DNA from: Rhizophagus clarus | Lineage: Eukaryota > Glomeromycota > Glomeromycetes > Glomerales > Glomeraceae | Assembly: GCA_015698045.1 (NCBI GenBank) | Contig: BLAL01000261.1 | Span: 1-64,000 of the forward strand | Reading direction: 5' to 3' | DNA: 64,000 bases | Shown: positions 12,116 to 23,896 of the stretch, in pieces | Numbering within the stretch: the first letter of the stretch is position 1 | How the letters are laid out: every line of letters begins with the position of its first letter | Program-made: the position numbers and the translations under genes | Notes under the pieces: generated by a model | The model's input: only the letters and a program-made list of their open reading frames with translations | What the model was told of the DNA's origin: nothing | Database searches by the model: none

Positions 12116-12971
12116 TAATCAATGTAGAGCGAGTTTAATAAAAATCAATTGTAAAATAAGGGCTAATACGTGAATTGTCTTCATCCATACCACCTGAAGA
12201 TACCGAAACTATCTTGTTTTTAACTTTGGTTTAGTTCAAATCACTCGCTATCCTAGGAATCATTCCTTTTAGTTCAGTGCTTTAAATAATCTCTTTTTCC
12301 CAAAGAATTTATTTTTCGTTCTCATTACTAACGTATGTTGTATGTTTATATTAAAGTAAGTTGCTCTCTGTTTATAGGAGAGGTTAATTATTAATTATAT
12401 GACTTAAGATGTTTGAGAAGGTTCAAAGAAAAGATAACTCGTAGTGTTATGATATCAATGTAAACAACTTTTTTTGCAGAAAAAGTTTTTTTTGGTAATA
12501 GGTATAACCACGATATAGAATTTTTAAAAAAAAAAAATTGAAAAAAAGATTAATTTTTACTCGATAATCACAATGTCCGTCATTATATTAATCAAATTTT
12601 TTTCCTTAGAAAATCTATTGAGATCAATGGTAAAAAAGAAACTTATTTTCAAAATTAATCATAACAATATGAGAAAAATATTAATTTTACTTGGCCATGA
12701 TTTAATCACAATATCCATCATTATATTAATCATATTTTTTTTCCTTAAAAAAATCTGTATCATATGATGTAATAAGGTCAATGGCAAAAAGAATTTTTTT
12801 TCTTTTTGTAATTAACCATATTAATCATAGATATAATTACGATGCAAGAAAAAGATTAATTTTTTTCGATCATGATGTGGTAAGATCAACGCAAAAAAAA
12901 GGGGATAAAAAAAATTTTTTTTTTTTTTATTCAATTATTTCTTTTTTTTTTTATATTGAAATATCATTAAA
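12116..12971. other. Upstream region with diverged direct repeats
   Basis: 12540-12900 contains about three diverged copies of a unit with tcattatattaatca, ttttttccttaaaaaa and atgatgtggtaagatcaa-like motifs. The same motif precedes the paralogous start at 16190 (16055-16080), so this probably is 5' sequence duplicated together with the gene. Confidence 0.45.
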
Positions 12972-14791
12972 ATGTCTTCTCAAGATCTTGATAAAGAACA
13001 AGGAATTCGTAAAAAAGGTTCTCTTATTAAACATTAGCAGCCATCGCAACTGCAATATCAACAACCTCAGTCTTAATGGCTGCAACAACCTCAACAGCTG
13101 CAACAACCCCAATCTCAACAACTGCAACAACCTCAATCTCAACAACCGCAACAATCTCAACCTCAAACTCTACTTCAGTGGCCGTAACAACCTCAACAAT
13201 TTCAATTTCAATGGTCACAACCACCTCAATCTCAATGGCCTCAACAACCTCAACAATCTCAACCTCATCAATTTCAATGGTCGCAACCACCTCAATCTCA
13301 ATGGCCTCAACAACCTCAACAATCTCAATTTCAATGGCCGCAACCACCTCAATCTCAATGGCCTCAACAACCTCAACAATCTCAACCTCAATGGCCGCAA
13401 CCACCTCTACCTCAATGGCCTCAACAACCTCAACAACCTCAACAAAATCAGCAACGTCAATGGCCACATCATGAATACCAATGGTTGCAATCACCTTCTC
13501 AACAACCTCAACAATACTTACCTCAATTACCACCTCAACCTCCTTAACAAATTGATGATGAAGAAAAAATAGGTGACCTATAATTGAAATTCATTATTCT
13601 TTCTTTTTGTGATATGAATAGTTCACTTACTTTGATATTTAATAATTGTAGACAAAATGCTAAAAGAGGAGTTCTTGAAATAATAAATATATCTCCAGAT
13701 CCCTATAAAACTAAGAAGAAAATAGCGAATGAATTCAGCCTAATTTTACCCGATTATGTCAATTTTATGATCGAGAAATACAGGAAAGTCAAAGTCCTAT
13801 ATCAACAATAACATCACTGGAATTCTCTCCGGCGACATCACCACATTTCCCGCTGCATTTTTTGCCTTTGAAGAGCTGCACTCCAACGTAAATATATATA
13901 GTAAATCTGTAATATTTATAATTCATATGTTTTGAGCCCATTTATTTTTATTATAGTGATAATTTTGAACGACAACTCATAAATAACAATTTGGAGTTGC
14001 CGTCTCAATATTTTACTAAAGAACGTCACTACCCCAGAAGTCCTTCCCTAAGACCCAACGTGAATGTTCCAGATAAATATACGGAACCTAAAACCAGTCG
14101 CGAATATAGTCAAAAACAGATGAGTGAAATATTAGAAAATAATTATAGTTCTCTCCCAAAATGGATCTTAGATATCATTTACGTTGAATTAAGAGCACTA
14201 TTCCTTCGTACTTGACACCTTGATCATTCTTCTAGAAATTTAATGATAGAAGATATAATTAGTAAATTATTTCCGCATTTTGCTAAGAAGAAAGAAAACA
14301 AACAAAAAATTAGTTTTATGGACAAACGTTTTCGAAAAGTTTTTGATGGATGGAGGAGCGAATTATGGTCGAATATAGGTTTTGCATATCAGAATAGTTG
14401 CACTACCGATAATATTTCCCAGTTAAAATCTAAAGTTTCAGTTTCAACTATATTTCATCAGTGGTTGACATGTGTTTCAAATGAACTATCAGAAGAAATG
14501 GAAAGTGCGCTTCAAAATATTATTATTTACGGGATTAGATGTTTAAATGAGGAGGTGGATGATAACAAGACAGCTCGTCACAACTTTTTTATGGCAAATA
14601 CAGATTTATACACAATAAATTTGGACTTTGCTTGTACTGATAAAATAGATGTTACAAGATCAATGGAGCTGTCTCATTATTACATAAGTGCTGTAAGGTC
14701 ATTTCCCGAAAATGATGATGAAAAGAATGATAATGATAAAAGAGAGCAAAGAAAGCATAAAAAAAAAGTAACTAAGAAGATTGCAAATTAA
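12972..14791 (+). pseudogene. Gln/Pro-rich multi-exon gene broken by stops
   Basis: From ATG 12972 the frame reads MSSQDLDKEQGIRKK, then about 170 codons of imperfect repeats built on QPPQSQWPQQPQQ. Stops at 13035 (TAG), 13074, 13185 and 13545 (TAA) fall where Gln codons dominate, and the repeat frame continues across each. A donor at 13573 and an acceptor at 13651 are present but out of phase. Downstream, the frame ending CTPT|GTAAAT joins in phase across 13891-13956 to DNFERQLINNNLELPSQYF. That exon carries another stop (TGA 14213), then continues from 14216 through MIEDIISKLFPHFAKK to a basic Lys-rich tail ending at 14791. The C-terminal part (KRFRKVFDGWRSELW and onward) looks like a globular helical domain of unknown family. 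A truncated paralogue lies at 16190. Confidence 0.6.
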
Positions 14792-14876
14792 GGAGGCTAG
14801 TGAGAAGCGTTATTATAAATTTTATATAATATATTTTTATTATATATCATTTTACATTTTTATCACGTCCTTTATT
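14792..14876. other. Short AT-rich spacer
   Basis: No features. Confidence 0.3.
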
Positions 14877-14878
14877 TT

Positions 14879-14980
14879 TATATTTCTCCAAATGGAGAGA
14901 ACATTGTAGCTGGAACTGGTGGTGACGATAATACTTTAAGGTTCTGGAAGATTTTTAATACTCTAAGAACAAAGGGATAG
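14879..14980 (+). pseudogene. Cdc20/Cdh1 (Fizzy-type) WD40 fragment
   Basis: A single open stretch reads SPNGENIVAGTGGDDNTLRF then WKIFNTLRTKG and a stop at 14978. The pattern S-P-D/N-G-x-x-I-V-x-G-x-G-D-x-T-L-R-F-W-x-x-F is the signature of the last WD40 blade of the APC/C activators Cdc20 and Cdh1/Fizzy-related, which recognise degron substrates. Only this blade is present; there is no upstream coding DNA of the kind, so it is an orphan fragment. It could also be the end of another WD40 protein, but the LRFW block is strongly Fizzy-like. Confidence 0.6.
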
Positions 14981-16189
14981 AAAATAAATATTTGTGGAAA
15001 CTTGATGGTCTTATAATGTTATAGTGCTTTGATTTTTTTATTCGATCAATGGTTTATAGTAATTATTTAGCATAAAAGAGCTATAATTTAGTAATTATAC
15101 TTAACATTTACATTATTAATACTTTTATTATTAACACTTTTAATCATAAATAAAGTTCATATCAATAATTTTGCTTAATATATATATAATTTATTCTTTG
15201 CTGAAATGTATTGAATTGTGTCCGAATAGTAAACATATCATGCAAATAATCATCTACCGATCATGGATCAATTTACAGATAAATCGTCACGAATTATTAT
15301 TAAAGTCGTTCTGATTTTAAAAATTTATTAACTATGTCGATAAAATTTAGTAAATATATTGAATAGAATAATGTCTCTAATACATTTCAAATACTGTATA
15401 TTAAAATATACATTCGTAAATAAAATGAGACTACTTTTACTGGACAAGGCAATTTTTTCAAGATATCGTATGATACTTTTATGATATCATAAATGTACTT
15501 AAAATTCGAATTTTAATATGGTTGTAAACATAATAAAAAATCATTTTGAAAACCATATTAAAACCCATTTCCGATGCTTACCAGAACATCATAAAATATG
15601 TCATCCTGACAATGTATTTAAAACCATTTTATGATAATTTTCACAATTTTGTAAAGATTGACAGAACATGATTAATATATTTTAAAATGCCAATAAATTA
15701 TTTTATTATACGGCTAAATAATAATACATAAACTACTAATATAATTTACAAAATAGAAAAATTCCAAAGAAACGAACTGTTAGTAATAGTACATTAAAAA
15801 AAAAAAGATTTAAAAAAAAAAATGTTATAAAATACCCACCGAAATCTACATCCCTGAGCTCCAGTTGAAATCCCATGCTTTGAACCTGTCTAAAAAAAAG
15901 AACAAGTGTTAGTACATTTCGTTAAAGTAGTAATTAAAAAAACTCTTCTTTTACCAAATTCTCAATATCTAAAATCATATGGAAAATACATCAAAGTATA
16001 TCAAAAAAAATATATTTTTTCTTTCGAAATTGACCACCATATTAATCATACTCAATCATGATGTGGTAAGATCAATGCAAAAATAAGGAATGAAAGAATT
16101 GATTTATAATAATAAAAAAAAATGAGAAGAAAAAAAAATTTTTGACTCACATTTTAACCTGTAGAATCATCATCAAACAAGTTTTGAAA
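14981..16189. other. AT-rich intergenic
   Basis: A small inverted repeat (ttttaatatggtt at about 15510, aaccatattaaaa at about 15550) could form a hairpin. A 50-60 nt GC-richer minus-strand stretch near 15835-15890 is bounded by a T-tract plus AG and a GGTATT, so it might be an orphan exon; not enough to call. Confidence 0.4.
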
Positions 16190-16333
16190 ATGTCTTCTCA
16201 ATATCGTAATAAACCTATACAAAAACAAGAAATTCGTAAAAAGAATTCTCTTATTAAAATTTGGAAGCCTTTGCAACCGCAATCTCAACAACCTCTATGG
16301 TGGCGACATACGGAAGTAGTCAAAGTCCCATAG
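16190..16333 (+). pseudogene. Truncated paralogue of the Gln/Pro-rich gene
   Basis: ATG 16190 opens MSSQYRNKPIQKQEIRKKNS, then LIKIWKPLQPQSQQPLWW, ending at 16333. The first residues and the upstream motif match the gene at 12972. The Gln/Pro repeat has collapsed to one unit, and YGSSQSPI in an adjacent frame matches IQESQSPI of the other copy, so the repeat region was lost and a frameshift followed. Confidence 0.5.
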
Positions 16334-16499
16334 TATATTTTTATGTAATCTTGCTTAATCATATAAAAATATCAGAATTTTATTTTAATAATATGGCAGC
16401 ACGTTATATATATAAAAGTTGTAAAAAAAAAAGAAGTTTAATATTTGTGGTATTGCAGATAAGTTGCGATACCACAAATGAGTTGCGGCAATGAAGTGA

Positions 16500-16720
16500 C
16501 GATATCAAATCAATATCGTAAATACATCTTTTTTTATCCCTGAAATTACCAACATCGTAATGATATCAAGGCTGTGCCAATTTGATATTCTTTTGAATAG
16601 ATATCGTCACGATATTTTCGCGATAAATTATGGTGATGAAGTAACGATATCAAATCAACATTATAACAATATCATCACAGAAATTGATACCATTATGACA
16701 TGAAATTTATATCGTACCCA
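16500..16720. repeat. GATATC/GATATCG-rich dispersed repeat
   Basis: Multiple cgatatcaaatcaa, atatcgtcacgatat and gatatc motifs without strict periodicity; the same vocabulary as the satellite at 9340-10110. Confidence 0.5.
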
Positions 16721-16752
16721 TATTAATTCAACATCGCTCATATTTTCAAGGT

Positions 16753-17049
16753 TTCTGTAAAGAAATAATTAATTCTTTCATGGAAATTGGGGATGAATTA
16801 GAAGAAATTATAGAGGCTGACTTTAATATTTGTGATGGAGAGAATATATTTGATAAGAAAGTAGATCAATCTACAGTACATAATTTAAATATTATAACTG
16901 AAGTAGAACTTGAATCTCAAATTTTTAATATAGAACAAGAATATGAAGATGACCAAAATATCAGTTAAAGAGTGCAAACTGTTATATTATCTCCACAGCA
17001 TGATGATTTTGATATTGAAGCTTTAGTTAGAGGAATTGATGAACTTTAA
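16753..17049 (+). pseudogene. C-terminal exon of an unknown acidic protein, one stop
   Basis: The frame reads KEIINSFMEIGDELEEII and continues acidic to a TAA at 16966-16968, then goes on in frame RVQTVILSPQHDDFDIEALV to a final TAA at 17047. An AG at 16750 can act as acceptor. The bipartite acidic tail with DDFDIEALVRGIDEL at the very end looks like a C-terminus, possibly of a transposase-type protein, but I cannot name it. The internal TAA sits between two well-formed segments, as in other relics here. Confidence 0.4.
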
Positions 17050-17272
17050 TACTTTTTTTGTATGTTTAATGTATGTTTTTATATGTGCAATATATGAACT
17101 TTATTATATGAATAAAAATTATAAATTCTTCCTATACATGCTATACATTCTCAATTAGACCTCAATAAATAAATTAAATTAACAAATATTTTATCTATAA
17201 GGTTTTTTCAAAGAAAGTTATCATTAAAAAAAGCAAAATAAATATTAACAAAAAGTTCCTTAACGAAAAGAA

Positions 17273-17680
17273 ATGAAAAACAAACAAAAGAAGGAATTAC
17301 CATTAATTCCTAAAGTCCAAGAAGCCTCACTAAAGAAAAAAAATAAAAGAAATGTCGATTGGTCTTTAAAAAGTCCAAAGGGATTATCATTAAAGAAAAA
17401 AGTAAATGTTAATAACATTCCTAAACAAAAGAAAATGAAAATAGACAACAAAAAAACATTAACTCCAAAAAATTCAGCACTAAAAAGAAAGGTAAAAGGA
17501 ATATTGATAACGTTCTTAAATGAAAAAAGAAAGCAAAAAAGAAAAAAAAATACAACATTAGTCTCCAAAAAGTCTGTCACTAAAGGAAAAAAAAGCAAGA
17601 TAAGCGTCAATAATATCCCTAAACGAAAGGAAAATGAACAAACAAACAAAGTAAAAAAAGAACTTACTATTAATTTCTAA
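17273..17680 (+). repeat. Lys-rich repetitive open frame, doubtful coding
   Basis: An ATG frame of 135 residues consists of degenerate repeats (NVNNIPKQKKMKI, SVNNIPKRKENEQ, SALKRKVKG), almost all Lys/Asn/Ser. The DNA has repeating cctaaacraaagraaatgaa units continuing beyond both ends of the frame. I read it as an A-rich degenerate tandem repeat rather than a gene. Confidence 0.45.
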
Positions 17681-18848
17681 AGAATCCAAGAAATCATTAC
17701 TAAAGGAGAAAAAATAAATAAGGATTATCAATAACTTCCTTAAACGAAAATAAAATGAAAAAATAACAAATGTAAAGATAAAACTCAAATATTAACTGTT
17801 AACAAAAAAAATTATATTTCAGATCATATGAAAAAGGTTTTGTCCAGATTTTCGTACTCTAGTCCTAATTTCAGATTTTGACCTAATTTTCAACTTCTGA
17901 CTTAAGTTTTATTTTGGAATAGTTGGCCAAAGGCTGAATCCTAAAATTATTCTGAAATTGCCAAGTTTTGGCAATATATATAATTCCCACTCTCTCCCAT
18001 GATCTTCACAAAGTATGACATTAAGCAATTACCACCTTACCTGAATGACATGCAAGTATGATGCTAAAGCTAAACCTGAAAAGAGCCAAACCAATGCCAA
18101 AACCAACTAATATTCAACCTTTAATCAGCACAGATACACTAAGAGTAAAATTAAAAGTAATTAGTACCATATCTTCCATGTGACTTTGACTAATCCAATT
18201 AGGAATCAACATGTGTTAGCAAAATTAAAACAAATTATCCAACCAAATTCCCCTCTTAATTAGATTGACAAACAAAAACTTAAAAAAGAAAGTTACACTA
18301 AAGTTGTCAGTGCTGGGCTAAGCCCAGCAGTGGTTAAAGCCCCCTATACATCTCAACTCCGTTAGAACCTATTCCATATCGTCTATCCAGTTAGCCTTCT
18401 AGCGCCTTATGGCATGTCTCTAACAATACCATAGAAAAATACCATATTCACTGACATGATCTTTTACATATACTCCTTGTACTAACTTTGTACCAGTTAT
18501 CATACCAGAAAACATATCAAATAACCATCAAAATCATAAAATAAAGGCAAAATCATATACAACAATGATATGGTACAATGGTACGAAGACAATTTCCAAA
18601 AATACTATCCAACTCCAGACACTATATATATACTGTATATACCTATATATAACACTAATAATATAAAATTTTTTGGAAAAATTCTATAGCCCAATGACCT
18701 GACTCATTTTAGACCCCAGAAGTATCGATTTTACATTTCTAAAACCTTCAGAAAGCCAATTTTACCATTGATCAGAGTGTAAAGAGTGGTTAGAATTTGG
18801 TCACAGGAGAAATCCTACTCTTCATACCAAAATATTGGGTATATATAA
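17681..18848. other. Intergenic, no gene recognised
   Basis: Mixed AT-rich sequence. 18306-18330 holds a small perfect hairpin, tgctgggc-taa-gcccagca. No open frame of interest. Confidence 0.4.
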
Positions 18849-19328
18849 CATCATTCCTGGTACGAACTCCTACATATACCTCTTATACTAGTTTTCAAGC
18901 TCAAGCTATGCCCAAAAGCAGTTCGAGAAAATGTGAATTATATTTCTTTACATGGCAATTTAAATAATACAAAGCATATCATTAGACAACATACTAATGA
19001 ATCAGATTCTTTTGCTCCAGTTATTGATGACCTAACTTTAGGTAAGGAATTCATAGTATTTGACTTGAGACTACAGATGCCACCCAAATTATTTTAAGTA
19101 AATCTCAAATTAATTTGTACATTTTGACAGCTATAATTCCCAAATTCCAAATATACAAATTGCAAAATTTATATATGTAATTTGTAAATTAATTTGGATT
19201 TGTACATTTGGGCTGTCATAATTTCAAATTATTTTGGATTTGGGTGGCATCTATACTTGAGACGCCCTAAAACTGATTCCCTAGCAATCAGAATTCAATG
19301 GGATACTAACATCAGGAAATTTTTTTAG
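18849..19328 (+). pseudogene. Open frame split by a MITE insertion
   Basis: From 18849 a frame without ATG reads CPKAVRENVNYISLHGNLNN, then HIIRQHTNESDSFAPVIDDL and KEFIVFDLR. At 19071 it enters the MITE 19072-19254. If the MITE and one copy of the 9-bp duplication are skipped, the same frame continues RPKTDSLAIRIQWDTNIRKF to a stop at 19326. That continuity across the insertion suggests real coding sequence that was open when the element landed. Family unknown; it must have had an upstream exon. Confidence 0.5.
19072..19254. mobile_element. MULE-type MITE, 183 bp, 9-bp target duplication
   Basis: Left end (t)acagatgccacccaaa and right end tttgggtggcatctat are inverted repeats with one mismatch in about 16 bp. 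Looser inverted similarity continues inward (aatttgtacattttgacag versus ctgtcataatttcaaat-type blocks). The flanks carry the direct repeat acttgagac at 19063-19071 and 19255-19263. TIRs plus a 9-bp duplication is the hallmark of Mutator-like elements. No coding capacity. Confidence 0.75.
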
Positions 19329-19329
19329 A

Positions 19330-19950
19330 AGATATATATCGATATTTATCACTTTATCTCAAATTATCCCATTTTATCATATTAAATAAATCGATAAATA
19401 TCAAATTTAGATAGTTATTGATAAATATCTGGTGATATAAAATGATATTTAATGTTAATGATAGTTATTGATAAATATCTGGTGATATAAAATGATATTT
19501 AATGTTAATGATATTTATTGATAATAATCTGAAAGATAAATAATGATATTTAATGTTAATGATATTTATCAGTAATAATCTGTAAAATAAATAATGATAT
19601 TTAATGTTAATGATATTTATCGGTAATAATCTGTAAGATAAATAATGATATTTAATGTTAATGATATTTATCAATAATAATCTGTAAGATAAATAATGAT
19701 ATTTAATGTTAATGATATTTATCGGTAATAATCTGTAAGATAAATAATGATATTTAATGTTAATGATATTTATCAATAATAATCTGTAATATAAATAATG
19801 ATATTTAATGTTAATGATATTTATCGGTAATAATCTGTAAGATAAATAATGATATTTAATGTTAATGATATTTATCGGTAATAATTTGTAAGATAAATAA
19901 TGATATTTAATGTTAATGATATTTATCAATAATAATCTGAAAGATAAATA
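19330..19950. repeat. Satellite array, 51-bp monomer
   Basis: About ten copies of a 51-bp unit (core gataaataatgatatttaa, tgttaatgatatttatcggt, aataatctgtaa) at 19436-19945, with a degenerate left edge. Because 51 is divisible by three, the minus strand shows a long open frame with a 17-residue period (NIINIKYHYLSYRLLPI); that is a by-product of the repeat. Confidence 0.9.
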
Positions 19951-20459
19951 ACAATAATTATTTTAATGATTTATAACAAATTTTTAAATGTTAAAAAGTT
20001 TTATTAATTGATACCATTGTATAACCATTTATTTTTTTTTATAATTATATTAAGCCTTACTACTGAAGACTCCCTCTTTTTGTCACTATAAACAGGCGGA
20101 GGGAACAGCAATGGCTTTCCCCCTATAGGCACTAATGGGCCTCTACCCGCATACAGAGGAGGGGCAGATTCGTAAGGTTAAATGTTATGCACATTGTGTA
20201 TTGTACATGCGTACATACGTGCACACGTACCCTAATATAATTAAATTTTTACCGGTAATTAATTTTATGATTTTATATACCGGTATTAAATTAATTTAAA
20301 AATTATAAAAAAAAAAAAAATTTATTTTGGGGAAATGTCCTCTATTTATATCTAATTGAACATCACGTGTATCACGTGATATTATATTAATAATGATCCA
20401 CAGTTCGATCATTTACCAGTATAAAAAGCTTAACTAACTTTTTTTAAGCTTAAACTTTT
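19951..20459. other. Intergenic
   Basis: 20085-20165 is locally GC-richer (cggagggaacagcaatggct). 20360-20385 has two overlapping cacgtg sites (atcacgtgtatcacgtgata). Two taccggta boxes lie at about 20250 and 20280. No gene. Confidence 0.4.
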
Positions 20460-23110
20460 TTTTCGCTTTCCCTTTTGGTTTTCTTTCCTGTACCTTTCTT
20501 TGTTTTCCCCTTTCGCTTTTTTTCATTTTTCCTCTTTTCCCTTCTTTCATTTTCTTCCCTTTATCTTTTTTCCTTTTTTCCTATTTCTTTCTCTTACTCG
20601 TCTTCCTTTTCTTTCTCTTCGTTCTTTCCTCTTCCTCCCTTCCTATTTTTTCTATTTTTTCTTTGTTTTAGGCATTCATTCGGTCTCTTTGGACGTGACA
20701 TTTCGGTAACCCTTTTCCTCTCAGGATTTCCTTAGAATCTAAATACTTCGGTAAGATATTAATTTTTTTTTTTATTTTATTTTATTTTTTTTTGTTTTTT
20801 TGTTTAACGAACTTTACTAACGGTTGTTATATGATTTCTCCTTTTTTAGGTTTTAACTTTCTCTCTGGAAATGAAGTAAGTAAGTATTCGTTTTTATTTT
20901 TGTTTCAGTTTTCTTTTATCTTTACTGACAATATCTCCTTTTTTTTAGGTTTGACACCTTTCCTTTAGCTTTAGCGGCTCTTGTGGAAATAGATCATTTT
21001 AACCTTTGGAAGTGAGAGAATTGTAGAGAGGGAATTTTTTAAATAACCCTTTTGACGAAATGCTTACTAACGTTTTGTTTCTTTATTTTTTTTTTAGGCG
21101 AGCTTGGACGCTTAGAATCTCGATGAAACATCAGTTTGTTTTCTTTTTTTAAATGAAAATCAGTAAGGGAGGTTTTTTGAATAACTTTTTAATGAAACAA
21201 TACTAAATTGTTTCATCTTTTTTTTCGTTTTGTAGATTACCAGTACTTCAAGACGTTTGGATGCGTGTAAATCAGTGAACAGCCAATATCTGGACACATG
21301 GGGTTTCGGTGTCAAAAATATACAGGGAAAAAATTCGACATTTACTACAATGATGACCTAATGACGATTATGTAATTAAAAGTTATGGATTTCATCGGTG
21401 AGATTCATTTTTTACTTTTAATTTTTATTTTGACGACAGAACTGTTATTAACAGTTCTTTGTTTTTTCTTTTTTAGGCGTTTGGTTTTTGGATCTCTTCA
21501 GAAATAAATTTCGATTTTAAATGGCCAGGATGTGTTAGATTCGGTGAGTTTACTGAGAGTTTCGGTGGGCCTTTTTAATGTTTTAAAACTTTACTAATTT
21601 TTTATTTTTCTTTTTTTTTATATTTCTTTTTTTTAGACGATATCCTATGGCGTATGGGCCTTCAAAAAACTTTTCCTTCACTATTTATTCCAGATTTACG
21701 ATTCGTTTCAGCTTGCTTTCTTTAGAAGACCATTCTTCCATCGGGAACTTGCGTGAATTTTGGTTGGTTTTCTTTTTCATGTTCTATTTTAATCGTTCAT
21801 TTTAACGAAACTTACGTTCCGTTTTTTCTTCTTTTTTTTATACAATCAGTTCTTTGGATCTTAGGATGCGTGGAATTTGGTGAGTTTCTCTTTTTCTTTT
21901 AAGCTTTATTTTAATGAAACGTTTACTGATATTTGATTTTTCTCTTTAATAGATGGTCGGTAACGTTTAAATATAAACAAAAATAAAAATGTTTTTAGAC
22001 GCGTAAAATTTCTGTGTATCGGTCTTTATTATTTTTTATTTTTTTTTTAACACTGTATTCTTTTTTTTAACGAACAGTTTCTAACAGATTGTTATCTTTC
22101 TTTTTTTCTAGACGGATCTTTTTGTTCATTAGTTCCTAGAATAGAAAGGTGAAACTATTTTTTTGATGTGTATATTGTCATAAATTTTTTTTCTTAATTT
22201 GTTTATTAGTGTTTCAACGAACTTTAGCTAACAGTTCTTTTTTTTATTTTGTAGGATTAATTCTTCAGATCTTGAGAGGCGGGTATCGATACCTTTTTTA
22301 AGGTAAATCTCGAATTTGTTTTTAAAAAAAATCCATCTTTTTTAATGAAACAATAATTAATGTGTCATTATTTTTCTTTTTTTTTTTAGGCGGTCAGTTC
22401 TAATTTCAAAGCACTGGAATCTTTAGACCGTTTTCAAAACGCTTTTATTTATAGGATTGCAGTTCTGACTTGAGTATCAACGGAATCTTGGATAACTTTT
22501 CGAAATGAAAACTTTTTGAAAAAAAAATTTTAAGATTATTTCATAGGAATCTGGCTCGACTTGGATAGCAAATCCTATGTAAGTTTTTGAATTACTTTTC
22601 GAGAACTATTAAGAAGTTTTTTTATCATATTTGAAGAAACATTACCCTTACTTTTTCTTTCTTTTTGTAGGGTCTCATCAGTTTCTATTTTGGTATCGGA
22701 AATTTCAAAGGTATAAATTTCAAAATTTTATTTTATTATTTTATTTTTAGTCAAGAAGCGTTAACTAGCGTTTCATTATTTACTTTTTTGCAGGTCAGCT
22801 GGACGAAAATTATGACCAGACTTTGGAATCAAGGTATGTGAGTCAGTGGAATTTTTTTTTTGTTGTTTCTGAAAAGTTACTAACGAACTCTATTTATTAT
22901 CTTTTTTTAATTTTTCCAGAACTTTCACTACATCTTTTTTCTCAATTGTAGAATTTGGTTTGGATACTGGAAATAATTAATTTCGAAGGTATCATTTAAA
23001 CTGTTTTTTTTTGGTTTTTTTATCAGTATTTATTTTTTAATGTTTCTGTTTCTCTTTTTTTTGTAGATTTTTGAGTTTAGGAAGTGTTTCTATTTGGACG
23101 TTTTCTAACA
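20460..23110 (+). other. Array of spliceosomal-intron-like units with tiny degenerate exons
   Basis: After a pyrimidine-rich leader (20460-20660) the + strand repeats one layout at least 14 times: donor-like GTAAGT/GTGAGT, spacer, a branch-point-like TACTAAC/CTAACG, a poly-T tract and TTTTAG, then 25-60 nt of less AT-rich sequence. Acceptors lie near 20671, 20850, 20949, 21097, 21235, 21476, 21636, 21849, 22110, 22253, 22389, 22669, 22792, 22919 and 23066. The short segments between introns resemble one another (cttggacgcttagaatc, tttggatctcttcag, tttggatcttaggatgcg) and contain stops in all frames. So this looks like either a multiply spliced non-coding transcript or a tandemly duplicated exon-intron unit, not a protein gene. 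No known family is recognised. Confidence 0.6.
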
Positions 23111-23896
23111 TTTCTTGGAGTTGCTAGATAATAAATTTTTAACATAGATTTTAGCATAGAATTTAGTATAATATAAAATAATGTATCTTTCTAATAAAAT
23201 GATGAAATAATATAACATTATTTAACAATAAATAATTTAACGTTATAATAATTATCATTATTTAATAATATTGATGATTATCGTTATTTAATGATACTGA
23301 TGATTATCATTGATATAACCAAATTGATACTACTCGACGAGTCTAATTATTATCAATAGATCTCATGTGACCTTTCCATCAAGATACATCTCTATCGATA
23401 TTTGTCATTTTGGTTAAACTCTGATAATTTGTCATCATTTACCCATATCGATACTACTCGACGAGTCCGATTATTATCGATAGATATCATGTGACCTATC
23501 CATTGATATATATCCCCTAAAAAAATTTCCCAATGAATCTTAGAACTATTATGGAATCATCCAAGAACTAATCACAGAATCATCTAAGATCGATCTTAGA
23601 TCATTCTATAACTATCCTAAAATGCTTACAGAATCATCTCAGAATTATTTTGGAATCATCTCAGAACAATTCTAAGACAGTTAGTTGATTTACCATTTAT
23701 GAACAGAGCGTGATATAGTTTTTGGAATCATTACTGGGTTATATATAAATTTTCATATATCATATGGGCTGGCTAAATTATAAAAATTGTATCAATGTAG
23801 TAATACATGTAATTTCCCTAGTTCAGCCTAATAGTTCCTTGATAGTTCTAGAAGAGAGTTCTAGGAACTGACAGGTTTCTATAAATCATGAGATGA
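23111..23896. other. AT-rich intergenic with short repeats
   Basis: 23200-23310 has repeats of taatgatactgatgattatc. 23550-23680 has repeated agaatcatctcagaa/agaatcatctaaga blocks. A 60-bp direct repeat is listed separately. Confidence 0.4.
23326..23510. repeat. 60-bp direct repeat, two copies 124 bp apart
   Basis: Both copies contain gatactactcgacgagtc, then attattatcratagat and catgtgacctwtccat (23326-23385 and 23450-23510). Confidence 0.75.

Noticed and set aside
13027-13533. Val/Glu-rich minus-strand and Thr/Ser-rich plus-strand frames over the Gln/Pro repeat
   Set aside because: Shadows of the CAA/CCT repeat; only the frame from ATG 12972 links to flanking non-repetitive coding sequence.
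19465-19929. Long minus-strand frame with a 17-residue repeat
   Set aside because: It is produced by the 51-bp satellite, whose unit is divisible by three; no start context or conservation evidence.
20475-20735. Phe-rich frames at the start of the intron array
   Set aside because: Same pyrimidine-tract artefact.
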